In this document: positions 41,736-50,726 of the stretch, one piece after another
Layout: each line of letters begins with the position of its first letter
Position numbering within the stretch: position 1 is the stretch's first letter
Assembly: GCF_003569045.1 (NCBI RefSeq)
Contig: NZ_BFCB01000002.1
Location: 620,001 to 684,000 of the forward strand
Source of the DNA: Aggregatilinea lenta
GTDB taxonomy: Bacteria > Chloroflexota > Anaerolineae > Aggregatilineales > Aggregatilineaceae
Direction: 5' to 3'
DNA length: 64,000 bases
The notes under the pieces: model-generated
The model's input: only the letters and a program-made list of their open reading frames with translations
Database searches by the model: none
Told to the model about the DNA's origin: nothing
Program-made: the position numbers and the translations under genes

Positions 41736-44700
41736 TTAGTCATCGTCCGGCGTCTCGCCGTCCGGTGAAAACGCGATCTCACCCGCGCCCGGCTTGCGGA
41801 ACGCGGCGCGCGTCAGGCGGCACAGCCTGCCGAACTCGCAGTACGTCGTGCACAGCCCGCCCGTCACCGTGCCGGGCCGCACCGGGAAGCGCCCCTCCCG
41901 CGCCGATTCGACGTTCGCGTGCACGGCCAGCACAGCGTCGGGGATCGCACCGTCCGACGCCACAAGTTCGCCCGATGTCTCCGCATTCTGCAAATGCCAG
42001 AACGCCCCGCCACCGACCGCCAACGCTTCGCCGCGCGCGCGCATCAGTTCCTGCGCCGCCAGCACGTACAGCACCATCTGCACCTCGCGCCCGGCACGCA
42101 TATCGCCCACTTTGCGTTTGGTCGATCCAGTCTTGTAATCGACCAGCCACACCCGATCTCCCGCCGCGTCGATCCGGTCGATGAAGCCGCGCGCGCGCAG
42201 TTGCCCCGCCGGGCCGTCGAGCCTGACTTCGACTTCTTTCCCCGGCCCGAATGCGATCTCCTGGGCATACGGCGTGCGCGGTTCGCCCGCCAGCTTGTCG
42301 AGCGGCCCCGCGCCGCTGAAATCGAGCATCACCAGCCGCCGCAGCCGCCCCACGATCTCCGCGCGCTCCTGCATCCACACCGGGCCGAGCCGGAAGCCGT
42401 ACGCCTGCGGCGCGTCGCGGAACACCGCGTCGGCGCTCTCGTCCAGGATCGCCAGCGCGCGATCCGCGCAGTCCGGCGTAATGCTCAGTCCTTCCGCCCC
42501 GGCGCGGCGATACGTTTCTTCGAGGATGGCGTGATTGATCGATCCGCGCTGGAGCACGTCCAGGCCCTCTTCCGGCTCCTTGAGTTCCTCCAGCTTCAGC
42601 AGCCGCCGCGCGAAGAATTTGTACGCGCACTGCCCGATCTCGTTGAGCTGGCTGGCGCTCCATACGCGGTCCAGGCCCAACCTGTCGCGCACCACGTCGC
42701 GCAGCGCCTCGCCGCCGAGCACGCCGGTATAGCCGTCGAAGGGCCGCGCGCCATCTTCGCGCCCGGTCTCGACCGCGCGCCCGCGCAACGCCGCCTGCCA
42801 CGCTCCGCGTTCGATCAGCGCGTTGTACACGCCCCACACCGCCGAGTCCGCGCCGTCCGGGCGCTCGCCGCTGAAGGCCGCCGCCAGGGCAACCGCCGCC
42901 TCACCCACCGTCGCCGCGTCGGCCAGCACAGGCGCGGCCCCGATCACCATGCGCTCGACGTCTTCGTCCGGGTCCACCGCCGCGCACACCGCGCGCCAGT
43001 ACGGCGACGGCTCCAACAGCGCGCCCTTGTCGTCCACCGTGGCCCGGCTGAGCGTCAGCGTCACGCGCGCCTGCCCCACGACCTGATAAAACAGGCTCAT
43101 GTCGTCGGCGCGTTCCGCCGCCAGCGGCAGCGGGATGCCGTGCGCGGCCAGCTCGGCGCGTTCGGCTTCCTGTACCAGCGCGTCGTCCGCGACGGGCGCG
43201 GGAAATTCGCCCTGGGCCATACCCAGCACGAAGACGTGCGCGTGTGGCAGCCCGCGCAGCTCGAAGACGTCTGTCGCCAGCACGCGCCCCAGGCGGCTCA
43301 GCCCGCCCGTCGGCGTGACCGTCGCGCCCTGAATCGCCAGATCCAGCTCGGTGCGGAAGGCGCGCCAGGACATCACGACCGGCTCGGCGTCGCCGTCCAC
43401 CAGATCGTGCGCCGCACAGATTCCGGCCAGCACGTTGCGCAGCACGCCGAGCGCCGCCACGTCCCGTGCGGCACGTTCCGCGTCCGGGGCGGATCGCGCG
43501 CAGGCCAGCACGTCGAAATGATCGCGCGGCTCATCCGCCGGGAGCGCCGCGTCTTCACCGTCCGCGATCTCGTCGTCGGCCTCGGCGGGGTCGGGACCCA
43601 TCAGCGCCATGATCCAGCCTGCCAACGCGCGCACCGTGCCCTCGCGTGGCGGCGTGATGCGGTCGAAGTGCCGCGCCACCGCCTCAGCCAATGCGCCTGC
43701 CGCCAGCAGATCGCCCGCGTCGGGTGGCGTTTCGCCCTCGTCGTCGCGTAGGGTGACGGTCGCTGCTTCGAACGCGTCCAGCCACGTCTCGCGCCCGCGC
43801 ACGACGACCTGCCGGAAGCTGATGCGCTCCACCACCGCGATCTGCTCGTCGCTCAGGTCGGGCGCGTCCAGATAGGGGCTGCGCAGGCTGTCGATGGTTT
43901 CGCGCCGGGGGAAGCCTGCCTCGGCCAGCGCGATCAATTCCAGCACCGCCGCCACCGCCGGATTTTCGCGCAGCGGCGTTTCCTCACGCACGACGAGCGG
44001 CAGGTCATACGCGCGCGCCGTCTCGCGCAGCGCGCCGCCATAGCGCACCATGTCCCGCGCCACGACTGCCACCTCGTCCGGCGCGGTCCCGTCCAGCAGC
44101 AGGCGCTTGACCCGCCGCAGCACCATCTGCACCTCGCGCACGGGATCGGGCGCTTCGATCAGGCGCACCGCGCCCTGCCCCGGTACGCAGTCGGCGCGCA
44201 TGCGGAACAGCGACTCCATCAGGTGCTCGAGCGCGGGCGGACGCTCCAATCCGCAGCCGTCCAGCGACTCGTGCCGCCACAGGTCCGGCGCGGCCTGCTC
44301 CATGCGCCGCCACGCCTGATCGAGCCGGGCGAAGTGGCGGCCCGGCGCAGGCCCGGTACGCGTCAGGGTCAGCACAGTGCGCCCCACCTGCCGCGCCAGC
44401 CCGGACACCAGCCGCGCGTGCAGCGCGTTAAACTGGTCGAAGCCGTCTATCACCAGCAGCCGCACGTGCGATGCCAGCGCCGGGTCGCGCTCGACGTGTT
44501 CCAGCGCCAGCCAGCCCGCCCCGTGCCGGTCGACGAGTTGGTGCTGCAGCAGAAATTCCTGGTATCTGGCGTAAATACGCGCCAGATCCCGGTCGCGCGC
44601 GGCGCGCGAGCCGGACGCCGCCGCGAACGTTTCCGGCGTGACGAGGCCCTGTTTCAGCTCCGAGATCAGGCTGCCGATCTCCGCGACGAAGCCGGGCAGG

Positions 44701-45101
44701 TGCGCGATCTGCCCGAACACCTCCAGCCCGTCGCGATCGCGCAGGTCTTCGCCCACCGCCCTCAGCACGTGATGCCGCGCCGACTCGTCGAGCTGCCGCT
44801 GCGGATCGCCCGCCAGATCCAGCAGGCGCGCATAGAGCGTGTAGAAGTCGAAGATCTCCACGCCGAACTGCACCGCGTCCTCGCTGCGCGCCACCAATCG
44901 CTCGCGAAAGGCGTTGCGCTGCAAGCCCGTCGCCAGCAGCACCCAGATCGCGCCGAACGCCGAGCCGAACGTGCGGGCGCGCAGCACCTCGTCCAGCGCG
45001 CGCTCGGTTTTTCCGCAGCCCACCGGCCCCGCGATCAGCGTCGCGTCGGGCGGCACCTCGTGAGGCATCATCGCAAAGAGATCCAACTGCTCAAGGCCCA
45101 T
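41736..45101 (-). CDS. addB: AddB-type helicase-like nuclease with iron-sulfur cysteines
   Basis: 1121 aa. The start at 45101 (MGLEQLDLFAMMPHEV) has GTGAGG ahead. Walker A-like IAGPVGCGKTERA (Lys31) at the N-terminus. The C-terminal PD-(D/E)xK nuclease has VWLVDYKTGSTK and is framed by Cys825 (IGQCAYKFF) and Cys1084, Cys1088 and Cys1094 (CTTYCEFGRLC), the four-cysteine layout of the Fe-S cluster in AddB. Spacing is C-x3-C-x5-C rather than the C-x2-C-x5-C of Bacillus AddB as I remember it. It works with AddA in RecBCD-like end resection. Its 3' end overlaps the ribosome binding site of the next gene. Confidence 0.88.
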   Translation of the reverse strand: MGLEQLDLFAMMPHEVPPDATLIAGPVGCGKTERALDEVLRARTFGSAFGAIWVLLATGLQRNAFRERLVARSEDAVQFGVEIFDFYTLYARLLDLAGDPQRQLDESARHHVLRAVGEDLRDRDGLEVFGQIAHLPGFVAEIGSLISELKQGLVTPETFAAASGSRAARDRDLARIYARYQEFLLQHQLVDRHGAGWLALEHVERDPALASHVRLLVIDGFDQFNALHARLVSGLARQVGRTVLTLTRTGPAPGRHFARLDQAWRRMEQAAPDLWRHESLDGCGLERPPALEHLMESLFRMRADCVPGQGAVRLIEAPDPVREVQMVLRRVKRLLLDGTAPDEVAVVARDMVRYGGALRETARAYDLPLVVREETPLRENPAVAAVLELIALAEAGFPRRETIDSLRSPYLDAPDLSDEQIAVVERISFRQVVVRGRETWLDAFEAATVTLRDDEGETPPDAGDLLAAGALAEAVARHFDRITPPREGTVRALAGWIMALMGPDPAEADDEIADGEDAALPADEPRDHFDVLACARSAPDAERAARDVAALGVLRNVLAGICAAHDLVDGDAEPVVMSWRAFRTELDLAIQGATVTPTGGLSRLGRVLATDVFELRGLPHAHVFVLGMAQGEFPAPVADDALVQEAERAELAAHGIPLPLAAERADDMSLFYQVVGQARVTLTLSRATVDDKGALLEPSPYWRAVCAAVDPDEDVERMVIGAAPVLADAATVGEAAVALAAAFSGERPDGADSAVWGVYNALIERGAWQAALRGRAVETGREDGARPFDGYTGVLGGEALRDVVRDRLGLDRVWSASQLNEIGQCAYKFFARRLLKLEELKEPEEGLDVLQRGSINHAILEETYRRAGAEGLSITPDCADRALAILDESADAVFRDAPQAYGFRLGPVWMQERAEIVGRLRRLVMLDFSGAGPLDKLAGEPRTPYAQEIAFGPGKEVEVRLDGPAGQLRARGFIDRIDAAGDRVWLVDYKTGSTKRKVGDMRAGREVQMVLYVLAAQELMRARGEALAVGGGAFWHLQNAETSGELVASDGAIPDAVLAVHANVESAREGRFPVRPGTVTGGLCTTYCEFGRLCRLTRAAFRKPGAGEIAFSPDGETPDDD

Positions 45102-45304
45102 AATCCTCACCGCTCCTTCTGCCGCGAGTGTAGTGCCGGAGGGGGCAAACGGCAAGAAGGCTAAAGGCAGGTTTAAGTTTTTGGTCGTTAGTAATTAGCC
45201 CAAAATACGCGCTCGCAAATGCTGTCCGTCCGAGGCATTGGAACGCGACTTCTGAACAAGCCGGAGCGCAGAACGTCCCTTACCCCGGCGCGCTCATCGA
45301 GTCC

Positions 45305-45328
45305 GTAGGGGCGGGGCTTGCTCCGCCC
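45305..45328. repeat. REP palindrome upstream of mgtE
   Basis: GTAGGGGCGGGGCTTGCTCC, ending CGCCC; one of the unpaired REP copies, almost identical to the one at 59145. The surrounding 45160-45450 has no gene; it also contains a microsatellite-like ACCACTAAAAACTAACGACT patch at about 45402. Confidence 0.75.
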
Positions 45329-45450
45329 GTTTTTGCCTTGATACCCTGCCCGCCGTTTGTGTGGCCGCGCAGCAACCAGGCGAAGGAGAGCCTTGAGCTA
45401 ACCACTAAAAACTAACGACTAAAAACTGCTTTTTCTGCCTTTATCGTATC

Positions 45451-45479
45451 TTGACGTTTTGGTCATGCGGGCGGAAAAT
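45451..45479 (+). promoter_or_regulatory. promoter for the mgtE leader
   Basis: TTGACG (45451-45456), a 17 bp spacer and GAAAAT (45474-45479). The -35 is 5/6 and the -10 is 4/6 of consensus. It would start a transcript near 45486 with a leader of about 170 nt. Confidence 0.5.
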
Positions 45480-45543
45480 AGCAGGTGCATCTGCAAACCG
45501 TTCGAGTTGTGAGTGAGATGAAAGACGACACGTACTTACCCAG

Positions 45544-45650
45544 TCTGAGACCCCTGTCTCAGATCCCAAACTTCAACCGAATAGCGTAACCCTCGGAAGT
45601 TTGGTCTCGTCCCGTACGTCTCCTCACCCTCCGGGGGCTTAACCCGGAGG
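45544..45650 (+). promoter_or_regulatory. structured leader RNA of mgtE with sequestered ribosome binding site
   Basis: Three perfect hairpins in tandem. H1: TCTGAGAC (45544-45551), loop CCCT, GTCTCAGA (45556-45563). H2: CCAAACTTC (45566-45574), 21 nt loop, GAAGTTTGG (45596-45604). H3: CCTCCGGG (45628-45635), loop GGCTTAA, CCCGGAGG (45643-45650). H3 buries GGAGG, the ribosome binding site of mgtE. No poly-U run follows H3, so it should act on translation, not transcription. I could not match it to the M-box (ykoK) pattern I remember. A metal-responsive switch is inferred from the downstream gene only. Confidence 0.6.
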
Positions 45651-45655
45651 TGCTC

Positions 45656-47005
45656 GTGGAAACTCCTATCCTGGATGATATCCTCGCCCGCGTGCGTGAC
45701 GCGCTGGAACGAGACGACATCGCCGACGCCGTGAACGTGCTGGAAGGGATGCGTCCCCCCGACCAGGCGGAGCTGTTCGCCGAGTTGGAAGACGATCACC
45801 AGCTCGCCCTGCTGCCGGAACTGGATCCCACCGACTCGGCGGACATCCTCGAAAAGCTCGACGAAGCCGAAGCTGCCGAGCTGGCCTCGGCCCTGTCGAC
45901 CGAAACCCTGGCCCACATCATCGACGAAATGGAGCCGGACGAAGCCGCCGACCTGCTGGGCGACATCGATCCCGACCAGGCGCGTGACGTGCTGGCCGCA
46001 ATGGACGACAGCGACGAGATCCACCCGCTGATGCTGCACGCCGACGACAGCGCGGGCGGCCTGATGACCTCGGACTTCCTCGCGCTGCGCCGCCGCATGA
46101 CCGCCGGGGAAGCGCTCCAGGCGATCCGCGACTGGCAGCCCGAAAGCGAGTCGATCTACCACCTGTTCGTGGTGGACGCGCAGAACACGCTGGTCGGCGT
46201 GGTCAGCCTGCGCCAGTTGATCCTGGCCGGGCCGACGACTCCGCTCACCGACCTGATGGACTCGGACGTGATCTCGGTCACCGTCGGGACCGACCAGGAA
46301 GAGTGCGCGCGCGTCATGTCGCGCTACGACCTCGTCGCGCTGCCGGTGGTGGACGCGCAGCGTAAGCTGGTCGGCGTGGTCACCATCGACGACGTGGTGG
46401 ACGTGCTGGTCGACGAGGCGACCGAAGACATTCAGCGCATGGGCGGCGCGCAGCCGCTGAACCGCTCCTACCTGGAAAGCAGCGTTACCCGCGTGATGCG
46501 CACGCGCATTAGCTGGCTGCTGATGCTGTTCGTGACCGAAAGTCTGACCGGCACCGTGCTGCGCCACTTCGAGGGCGAGCTGTCGCAAGTCGTGGCGCTG
46601 TCATTCTTCGTGCCGCTGCTGATCGGCACAGGCGGCAATGCCGGGTCACAGACCACCAGCACGATCATCCGCGCGCTGGCCGTCGGCGAGCTGAAGTGGA
46701 GCGACGCGATGCACGCGCTGTGGCACGAGCTGCGGGTCGGCATCCTGCTTGGCCTGGGCATGGCGATCGTCGCGTACGTGCGTGCGCTGACGTGGGGCAC
46801 GTCGTCCGACCTGGCGCTGACGATCTCGCTGACGATCTTCACCATCGTCGTGTGGGCCAACGGGCTTGGCTCGCTGCTGCCCATGCTCGCCACCCGGCTG
46901 CACATCGATCCGACGGTCGTGTCCGGCCCGGTGATGAGCACGCTGGTAGACGCCACCGGCCTGTTTATCTACTTTTCAATTGCCCGTATAATCATGGGGT
47001 TGTAG
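45656..47005 (+). CDS. mgtE: MgtE magnesium transporter
   Basis: 449 aa inner-membrane Mg2+ channel. The cytosolic N domain (residues about 1-120) is a string of acidic helical motifs (LPELDPTDSADILEKLDEAE). Two CBS domains follow (about 125-250; VGVVSLRQLI and VGVVTIDDVVDVLVDE), then five transmembrane segments with the pore motif GTGGNAGSQ. The GTG at 45656 is chosen because GGAGG lies 5 nt ahead; the GTG at 45650 lies within the ribosome binding site itself. CBS and N domains gate the channel by Mg2+ in the family, so the transporter itself senses Mg2+ in addition to any leader control. Confidence 0.9.
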   Translation: METPILDDILARVRDALERDDIADAVNVLEGMRPPDQAELFAELEDDHQLALLPELDPTDSADILEKLDEAEAAELASALSTETLAHIIDEMEPDEAADLLGDIDPDQARDVLAAMDDSDEIHPLMLHADDSAGGLMTSDFLALRRRMTAGEALQAIRDWQPESESIYHLFVVDAQNTLVGVVSLRQLILAGPTTPLTDLMDSDVISVTVGTDQEECARVMSRYDLVALPVVDAQRKLVGVVTIDDVVDVLVDEATEDIQRMGGAQPLNRSYLESSVTRVMRTRISWLLMLFVTESLTGTVLRHFEGELSQVVALSFFVPLLIGTGGNAGSQTTSTIIRALAVGELKWSDAMHALWHELRVGILLGLGMAIVAYVRALTWGTSSDLALTISLTIFTIVVWANGLGSLLPMLATRLHIDPTVVSGPVMSTLVDATGLFIYFSIARIIMGL

Positions 47006-47010
47006 CAGCC

Positions 47011-47028
47011 GTGCGGCGTGTGCCGCAC
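47011..47028 (+). other. stem-loop between mgtE and the M23 gene
   Basis: GTGCGGC, loop GTGT, GCCGCAC: a perfect 7 bp stem 5 bp after the mgtE stop codon, directly followed by AGGAGA but with no T run. It could be a weak attenuator or an RNA-stability element. Confidence 0.5.
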
Positions 47029-47050
47029 CAGGAGACACCCTAACGTAATC

Positions 47051-48025
47051 ATGTTCTCACCCCGCTCCAACCCGGTCCGGCAGCGCCTCGCGCTTGCCGC
47101 GTTGGCCCTGGTGGCGAGCGGGGTGACGTTTGCGCTGGTGATACTGGCCGCCAGGTGGCCGTTGGGTCGCCACGCCGAAACGAGCGTGCCCGCCCTCAGC
47201 GTCGCCTATGCGACCAGCCTGCCCACGCCGATCGCGCTGTACGCCGCCATCGATCCGGCACTGATTCCGGCCTACGAGGCGGCTCGCCAGGGCGACCGTG
47301 AAGTCGGCTTTCTCTCGCGCGAGATCGCCCCGGTCGGTGTCTACCTGCCAGCGGGCAACACGCTGGCGTTCGAGCTGCCGACTTCAACGCCCTCCTCCAC
47401 GCCAACCCAGACGCCCACCGTCACCCCTTCGCCTACGATCACGCCCACTGCGACCGCAACGCCGACCATTACCCCTTCCCCGACCAAGGGGCACAGTCCC
47501 GCCGTGGCCGCGCCCACCGACCTGCCCCCCAGCGCCACGCCCTCCGCGACGATCACCGCGATCCCGTCGCCCACGCCGCATCCCACCGCGACGCCGCTCG
47601 CCAGCTTCACGCCTGCGCCGGTCGCGCTGCTGTCGCCGCCCGGTGTGACCTGCGCGCCGACCGGCTGGCCCGCCGCCGGCCTGCTGACGCAGAGCTTTTC
47701 ACGCTGGCACGGCGGGATCGATATCGCCGTCGATAACGGCACGATGGTCCATGCCACGCACAGCGGCAGCGTGATCTTCGCGGGCTGGCGCACGGATGGT
47801 TACGGCAACCTGATCGTCGTGCAAAACGGGCGCTTCATCACCTACTACGGCCACCTGCGCGACATCGCCGTGCATCAGGGCGACTGGGTAGCGCGCGGCG
47901 CGATCATCGGGGAGGCAGGCAGCACCGGCAACAGCAGCGGCCCGCACGTGCATTACGAAATCCGCCTCGACGACGTGCCAATCGATCCACAGACGTTCGA
48001 TAAGCGCGGCTTCACGCCGTGCTAG
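47051..48025 (+). CDS. M23/LytM peptidase with Thr/Pro linker
   Basis: 324 aa membrane-anchored or secreted wall hydrolase. The start at 47051 is uncertain; AGGAGA lies 17 nt ahead, and a GTG at 47018 is an alternative. One hydrophobic N-terminal segment (about 10-32), a long low-complexity Thr/Pro/Ser linker at about 110-195, then a LytM domain (about 205-320): WHGGIDIAVDNG, GNLIVVQNGRFITYYGHL and GPHVHYEIR. H-x3-D and H-x-H zinc ligands are present. It should cut peptidoglycan cross-links or act as an activator. Transcription may continue from mgtE. Confidence 0.85.
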   Translation: MFSPRSNPVRQRLALAALALVASGVTFALVILAARWPLGRHAETSVPALSVAYATSLPTPIALYAAIDPALIPAYEAARQGDREVGFLSREIAPVGVYLPAGNTLAFELPTSTPSSTPTQTPTVTPSPTITPTATATPTITPSPTKGHSPAVAAPTDLPPSATPSATITAIPSPTPHPTATPLASFTPAPVALLSPPGVTCAPTGWPAAGLLTQSFSRWHGGIDIAVDNGTMVHATHSGSVIFAGWRTDGYGNLIVVQNGRFITYYGHLRDIAVHQGDWVARGAIIGEAGSTGNSSGPHVHYEIRLDDVPIDPQTFDKRGFTPC

Positions 48026-48087
48026 TCCCACCCGGTCAAGCCCCAGTTATTGGGAGCGTGTGTCCGCCCCATGCATCCTGGGAAAAA

Positions 48088-48096
48088 TGATAAAAT
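48088..48096 (+). promoter_or_regulatory. extended -10 promoter for the CBM48 gene
   Basis: TGA-TAAAAT, an extended -10 about 35 bp upstream of the CBM48 start. No good -35. Confidence 0.4.
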
Positions 48097-48130
48097 AGAA
48101 GCAGCGATCCGCTCACACAGGAGAAACTCG

Positions 48131-48448
48131 ATGCTGAAAAAGCGTTACCTGAAAAATGGCCCGGTAAAAGTAGATTTTGTGCTGCCAGACGCCGTCGCCC
48201 AGATGGCAAAAACAGTTTTTCTGGTGGGCGATTTCAATAACTGGGACGAGCAGGCCACGCCGATGAATCAGACGAAGGGCGGTTCATTTAAGGTCACGCT
48301 CGACCTCGAGCCGGACCGGAATTATCAGTTTCGCTATCTGGTGAACGGCAACCAGTGGCACAACGATTGGGACGCGGACGCCTACGCACCAAACCCGTTC
48401 AGCGGCGACAATTCCGTGCTCTCGACACACCGGACCGACGGCAGTTAA
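48131..48448 (+). CDS. stand-alone CBM48 (glycogen-binding) protein
   Basis: 105 aa consisting of a single CBM48/AMPK-beta-type glucan-binding domain: VFLVGDFNNWDEQATPM, then FRYLVNGNQWHNDW. These are the strand pairs and Trp residues that hold alpha-glucan in this family. The start is preceded by CAGGAG. It has no catalytic domain and sits 156 bp upstream of the debranching enzyme on the same strand, so it may target a glycogen enzyme to the granule; this is inferred. Confidence 0.88.
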   Translation: MLKKRYLKNGPVKVDFVLPDAVAQMAKTVFLVGDFNNWDEQATPMNQTKGGSFKVTLDLEPDRNYQFRYLVNGNQWHNDWDADAYAPNPFSGDNSVLSTHRTDGS

Positions 48449-48604
48449 CGCCGGATATTCGACCTCACCGCCACGCGATGCGGCGCTAACGCTCTGGTGC
48501 GGCAGCCATATGTCTGCCGTCAACCGGCCTTATCTTCCGCCCGTACCCCGGTTCCCACCCGTACGGGCGGACGTTTGCCACGCACTGAAGGAGATGCCCT
48601 GCCC

Positions 48605-50644
48605 ATGATCCATTTTGGACGCGAAGTCACCGGCCATCTGGAAACCGTGCTGCGCCGTGAATGGCTGGTCACCAACGGGATTGGCGGCTATGCCATGGGC
48701 GCGGTCGGAGGCGCACGCACGCGCCGCTATCACAGCCTGCTCACTGCTTCGCTCCAACCCCCGACGCGCCGCACGGTGATGGTCGGCAGCCTGGATGCGT
48801 GGGTCGAGATCAACGGGCGGCGCTCGCCGCTGGTCACGCACGAATGGGCCGCCGGGGTCGTGCTGCCCGACGGCTACCGCCACCTGGAGAGTTTCACGCT
48901 GGACGGCGCGATCCCGACCTTCACGTGGTCCCTGGGCGACGTGCAGCTCGTGCAGCGCATCTGGATGGCACACGGGCAGAACACGACTTACATCACCTAC
49001 ACCTACACGCGCGGATCGTCCAATATCCGTCTTCTCCTCAAGCCGCTGTGCACCTACCGCGACCACCATAAGGTGACCAAGGGCGGCTTCCGCGTGGATA
49101 TCAACCCGGTCACGTCGCCGTGGGTGGAAGGTCGCGCGCTGGCCGTGCAGGTCTACCCGGAACGCGCGCACGGTCCGGCGCAGCCGTTCCGCATCCTCGC
49201 CAACCAGGGCAAGTTTGAGCCGGGGCCGGAATGGTGGTGGTCCTTCCACCTGGCGCGCGAAGAAGACAGCGGTCTGGACGACCAGGAAGACCTGTTCGCG
49301 GCGGGCACGCTGGTGGCGGACGTGAAACCCGGCGCCACGCTGGCGATGGCCTTCACCGCCGCCGCTACCGATCCGGTCCCGTGGAAAGAGGCATACGAGG
49401 GCGAGCAGCAGCGGCAGATCCGGCTGGTCGGGCGCGCGGACGCCACCGACGCGCCGGACTGGATCCGGCAGCTCGTGCTGGCCGCCGACCAGTTCATCGT
49501 CACGCGCGACATCGAAGGCGAGACGGGCACCAGCATCCTGGCCGGATATCCCTGGTTCAGTGATTGGGGCCGCGACGCGATGATCGCGCTGCCGGGGCTG
49601 ACCCTGGTCACCGGGCGCTATGAGGACGGCGCGCGCATCCTGCGCACCTTCGCGCGCTACGTGGATCACGGCATGTTGCCCAACCGCTTTCCCGACGCCG
49701 GGGACGCGCCCGAATACAACACCGTGGACGCGGCGCTGTGGTATTTCCAGGCCGCCTATGCCTATTATCAGGCGTGCGGCCAGTCGCACCCGCTGATCCG
49801 CGAGCTGTATCCGGCCCTGCTCGACATCCTCAACTGGTATCAAAAGGGCACGCGCTTCAGCATCCACCAGGACCCGGAAGACGGTCTGCTCTACGCGGGC
49901 GAAGGGGGCACGCAGCTTACCTGGATGGACGTAAAAATCGACGACTGGGTGGTGACGCCGCGCGTCGGCAAGCCGGTCGAGATCAATGCGCTGTGGTACA
50001 ACGCGCTGCGCATCACCGCCGAGCTGGCGTCCGCGCTGGGCAATGACGCCGACGCCGCACGCTTCACGCAGGACGCGGACCGGGTCTACGCCAGCTTCAA
50101 CGACCGCTTCTGGTACAGCGGCGGCTACCTCTACGACGTGGTGGATAGCCCCGACGGCGACGATCCCACGCTGCGCCCCAACCAGATCTTCGCCGTGTCG
50201 CTGCCGTTCCCGCTGCTCGAAAGCGAGCACGCCCGCGCCGTGGTGAGCATCTGCGCGGGCGAGTTGGTAACGTCCTATGGGCTGCGCAGCCTGCCGCCCG
50301 ACGAAAACGATTACGTAGGCCATTACGGCGGGGATCGCGTGCAGCGCGACGTGAGCTATCACCAGGGCACGGCGTGGAGCTGGCTGCTCGGCCCGTTCGT
50401 CAGCGCTCACTACCGCGCCTACGGGGACGCGCGCGCCGCCTTCAGCTATTTGGAGCCGCTGGCCGATCACCTACGCGATCACGGCCTGGGCACGATCAGC
50501 GAGATTTTCGACGCCGATCCGTCGCACGCGCCGCGCGGGTGCGTCGCGCAAGCATGGAGCGTGGGCGAAGTGCTGCGCGCGTGGCACGCGCTGCGGCCCA
50601 TGCTCCAGCCGGACTCGCCCGGCCACCCGAACGGCTGCGCGTAG
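48605..50644 (+). CDS. glycogen debranching enzyme (amylo-alpha-1,6-glucosidase, GH133-type)
   Basis: 679 aa. The N-terminal GDE_N-type beta domain covers about residues 1-270 (EWLVTNGIGGYAMGAVGGAR, RYHSLLTASLQPP). The C-terminal (alpha/alpha)6 barrel has the conserved segment GYPWFSDWGRDAMIALPG with Asp320 and Asp324 as likely catalytic or metal residues. The start at 48605 follows GGAG at about 10 nt. It hydrolyses alpha-1,6 branch stubs left by phosphorylase, so it links the CBM48 protein and GlgP functionally. Confidence 0.9.
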   Translation: MIHFGREVTGHLETVLRREWLVTNGIGGYAMGAVGGARTRRYHSLLTASLQPPTRRTVMVGSLDAWVEINGRRSPLVTHEWAAGVVLPDGYRHLESFTLDGAIPTFTWSLGDVQLVQRIWMAHGQNTTYITYTYTRGSSNIRLLLKPLCTYRDHHKVTKGGFRVDINPVTSPWVEGRALAVQVYPERAHGPAQPFRILANQGKFEPGPEWWWSFHLAREEDSGLDDQEDLFAAGTLVADVKPGATLAMAFTAAATDPVPWKEAYEGEQQRQIRLVGRADATDAPDWIRQLVLAADQFIVTRDIEGETGTSILAGYPWFSDWGRDAMIALPGLTLVTGRYEDGARILRTFARYVDHGMLPNRFPDAGDAPEYNTVDAALWYFQAAYAYYQACGQSHPLIRELYPALLDILNWYQKGTRFSIHQDPEDGLLYAGEGGTQLTWMDVKIDDWVVTPRVGKPVEINALWYNALRITAELASALGNDADAARFTQDADRVYASFNDRFWYSGGYLYDVVDSPDGDDPTLRPNQIFAVSLPFPLLESEHARAVVSICAGELVTSYGLRSLPPDENDYVGHYGGDRVQRDVSYHQGTAWSWLLGPFVSAHYRAYGDARAAFSYLEPLADHLRDHGLGTISEIFDADPSHAPRGCVAQAWSVGEVLRAWHALRPMLQPDSPGHPNGCA

Positions 50645-50697
50645 CAGCAGGCGATTAGCGGTTAGCGATCAGCCAAAAGCGACACATCCGAGAACCG

Positions 50698-50722
50698 GTA
50701 GGGGCGTATAGCAATACGCCCC
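50698..50722. repeat. REP palindrome between convergent genes
   Basis: GTAGGGGCGTATAGCAATAC, ending GCCCC. The CGTATAGCAATACG centre is shared with the copy at 63932. It could serve as a bidirectional terminator here. Confidence 0.7.
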
Positions 50723-50726
50723 ATCA

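Noticed and set aside
41919-43751. 610-codon plus-strand frame within addB
   Set aside because: It lies antisense to the AddB core; AddB motifs and cysteine cluster are on the minus strand.
45544-45650. M-box (ykoK) riboswitch for mgtE
   Set aside because: I could not see the M-box conserved blocks I remember. The structured leader is therefore reported as unclassified; an Infernal search would decide.
48530-50470. 646-codon minus-strand frame opposite the debranching enzyme
   Set aside because: The plus strand is a recognisable debranching enzyme with a ribosome binding site; the antisense frame has a biased composition.
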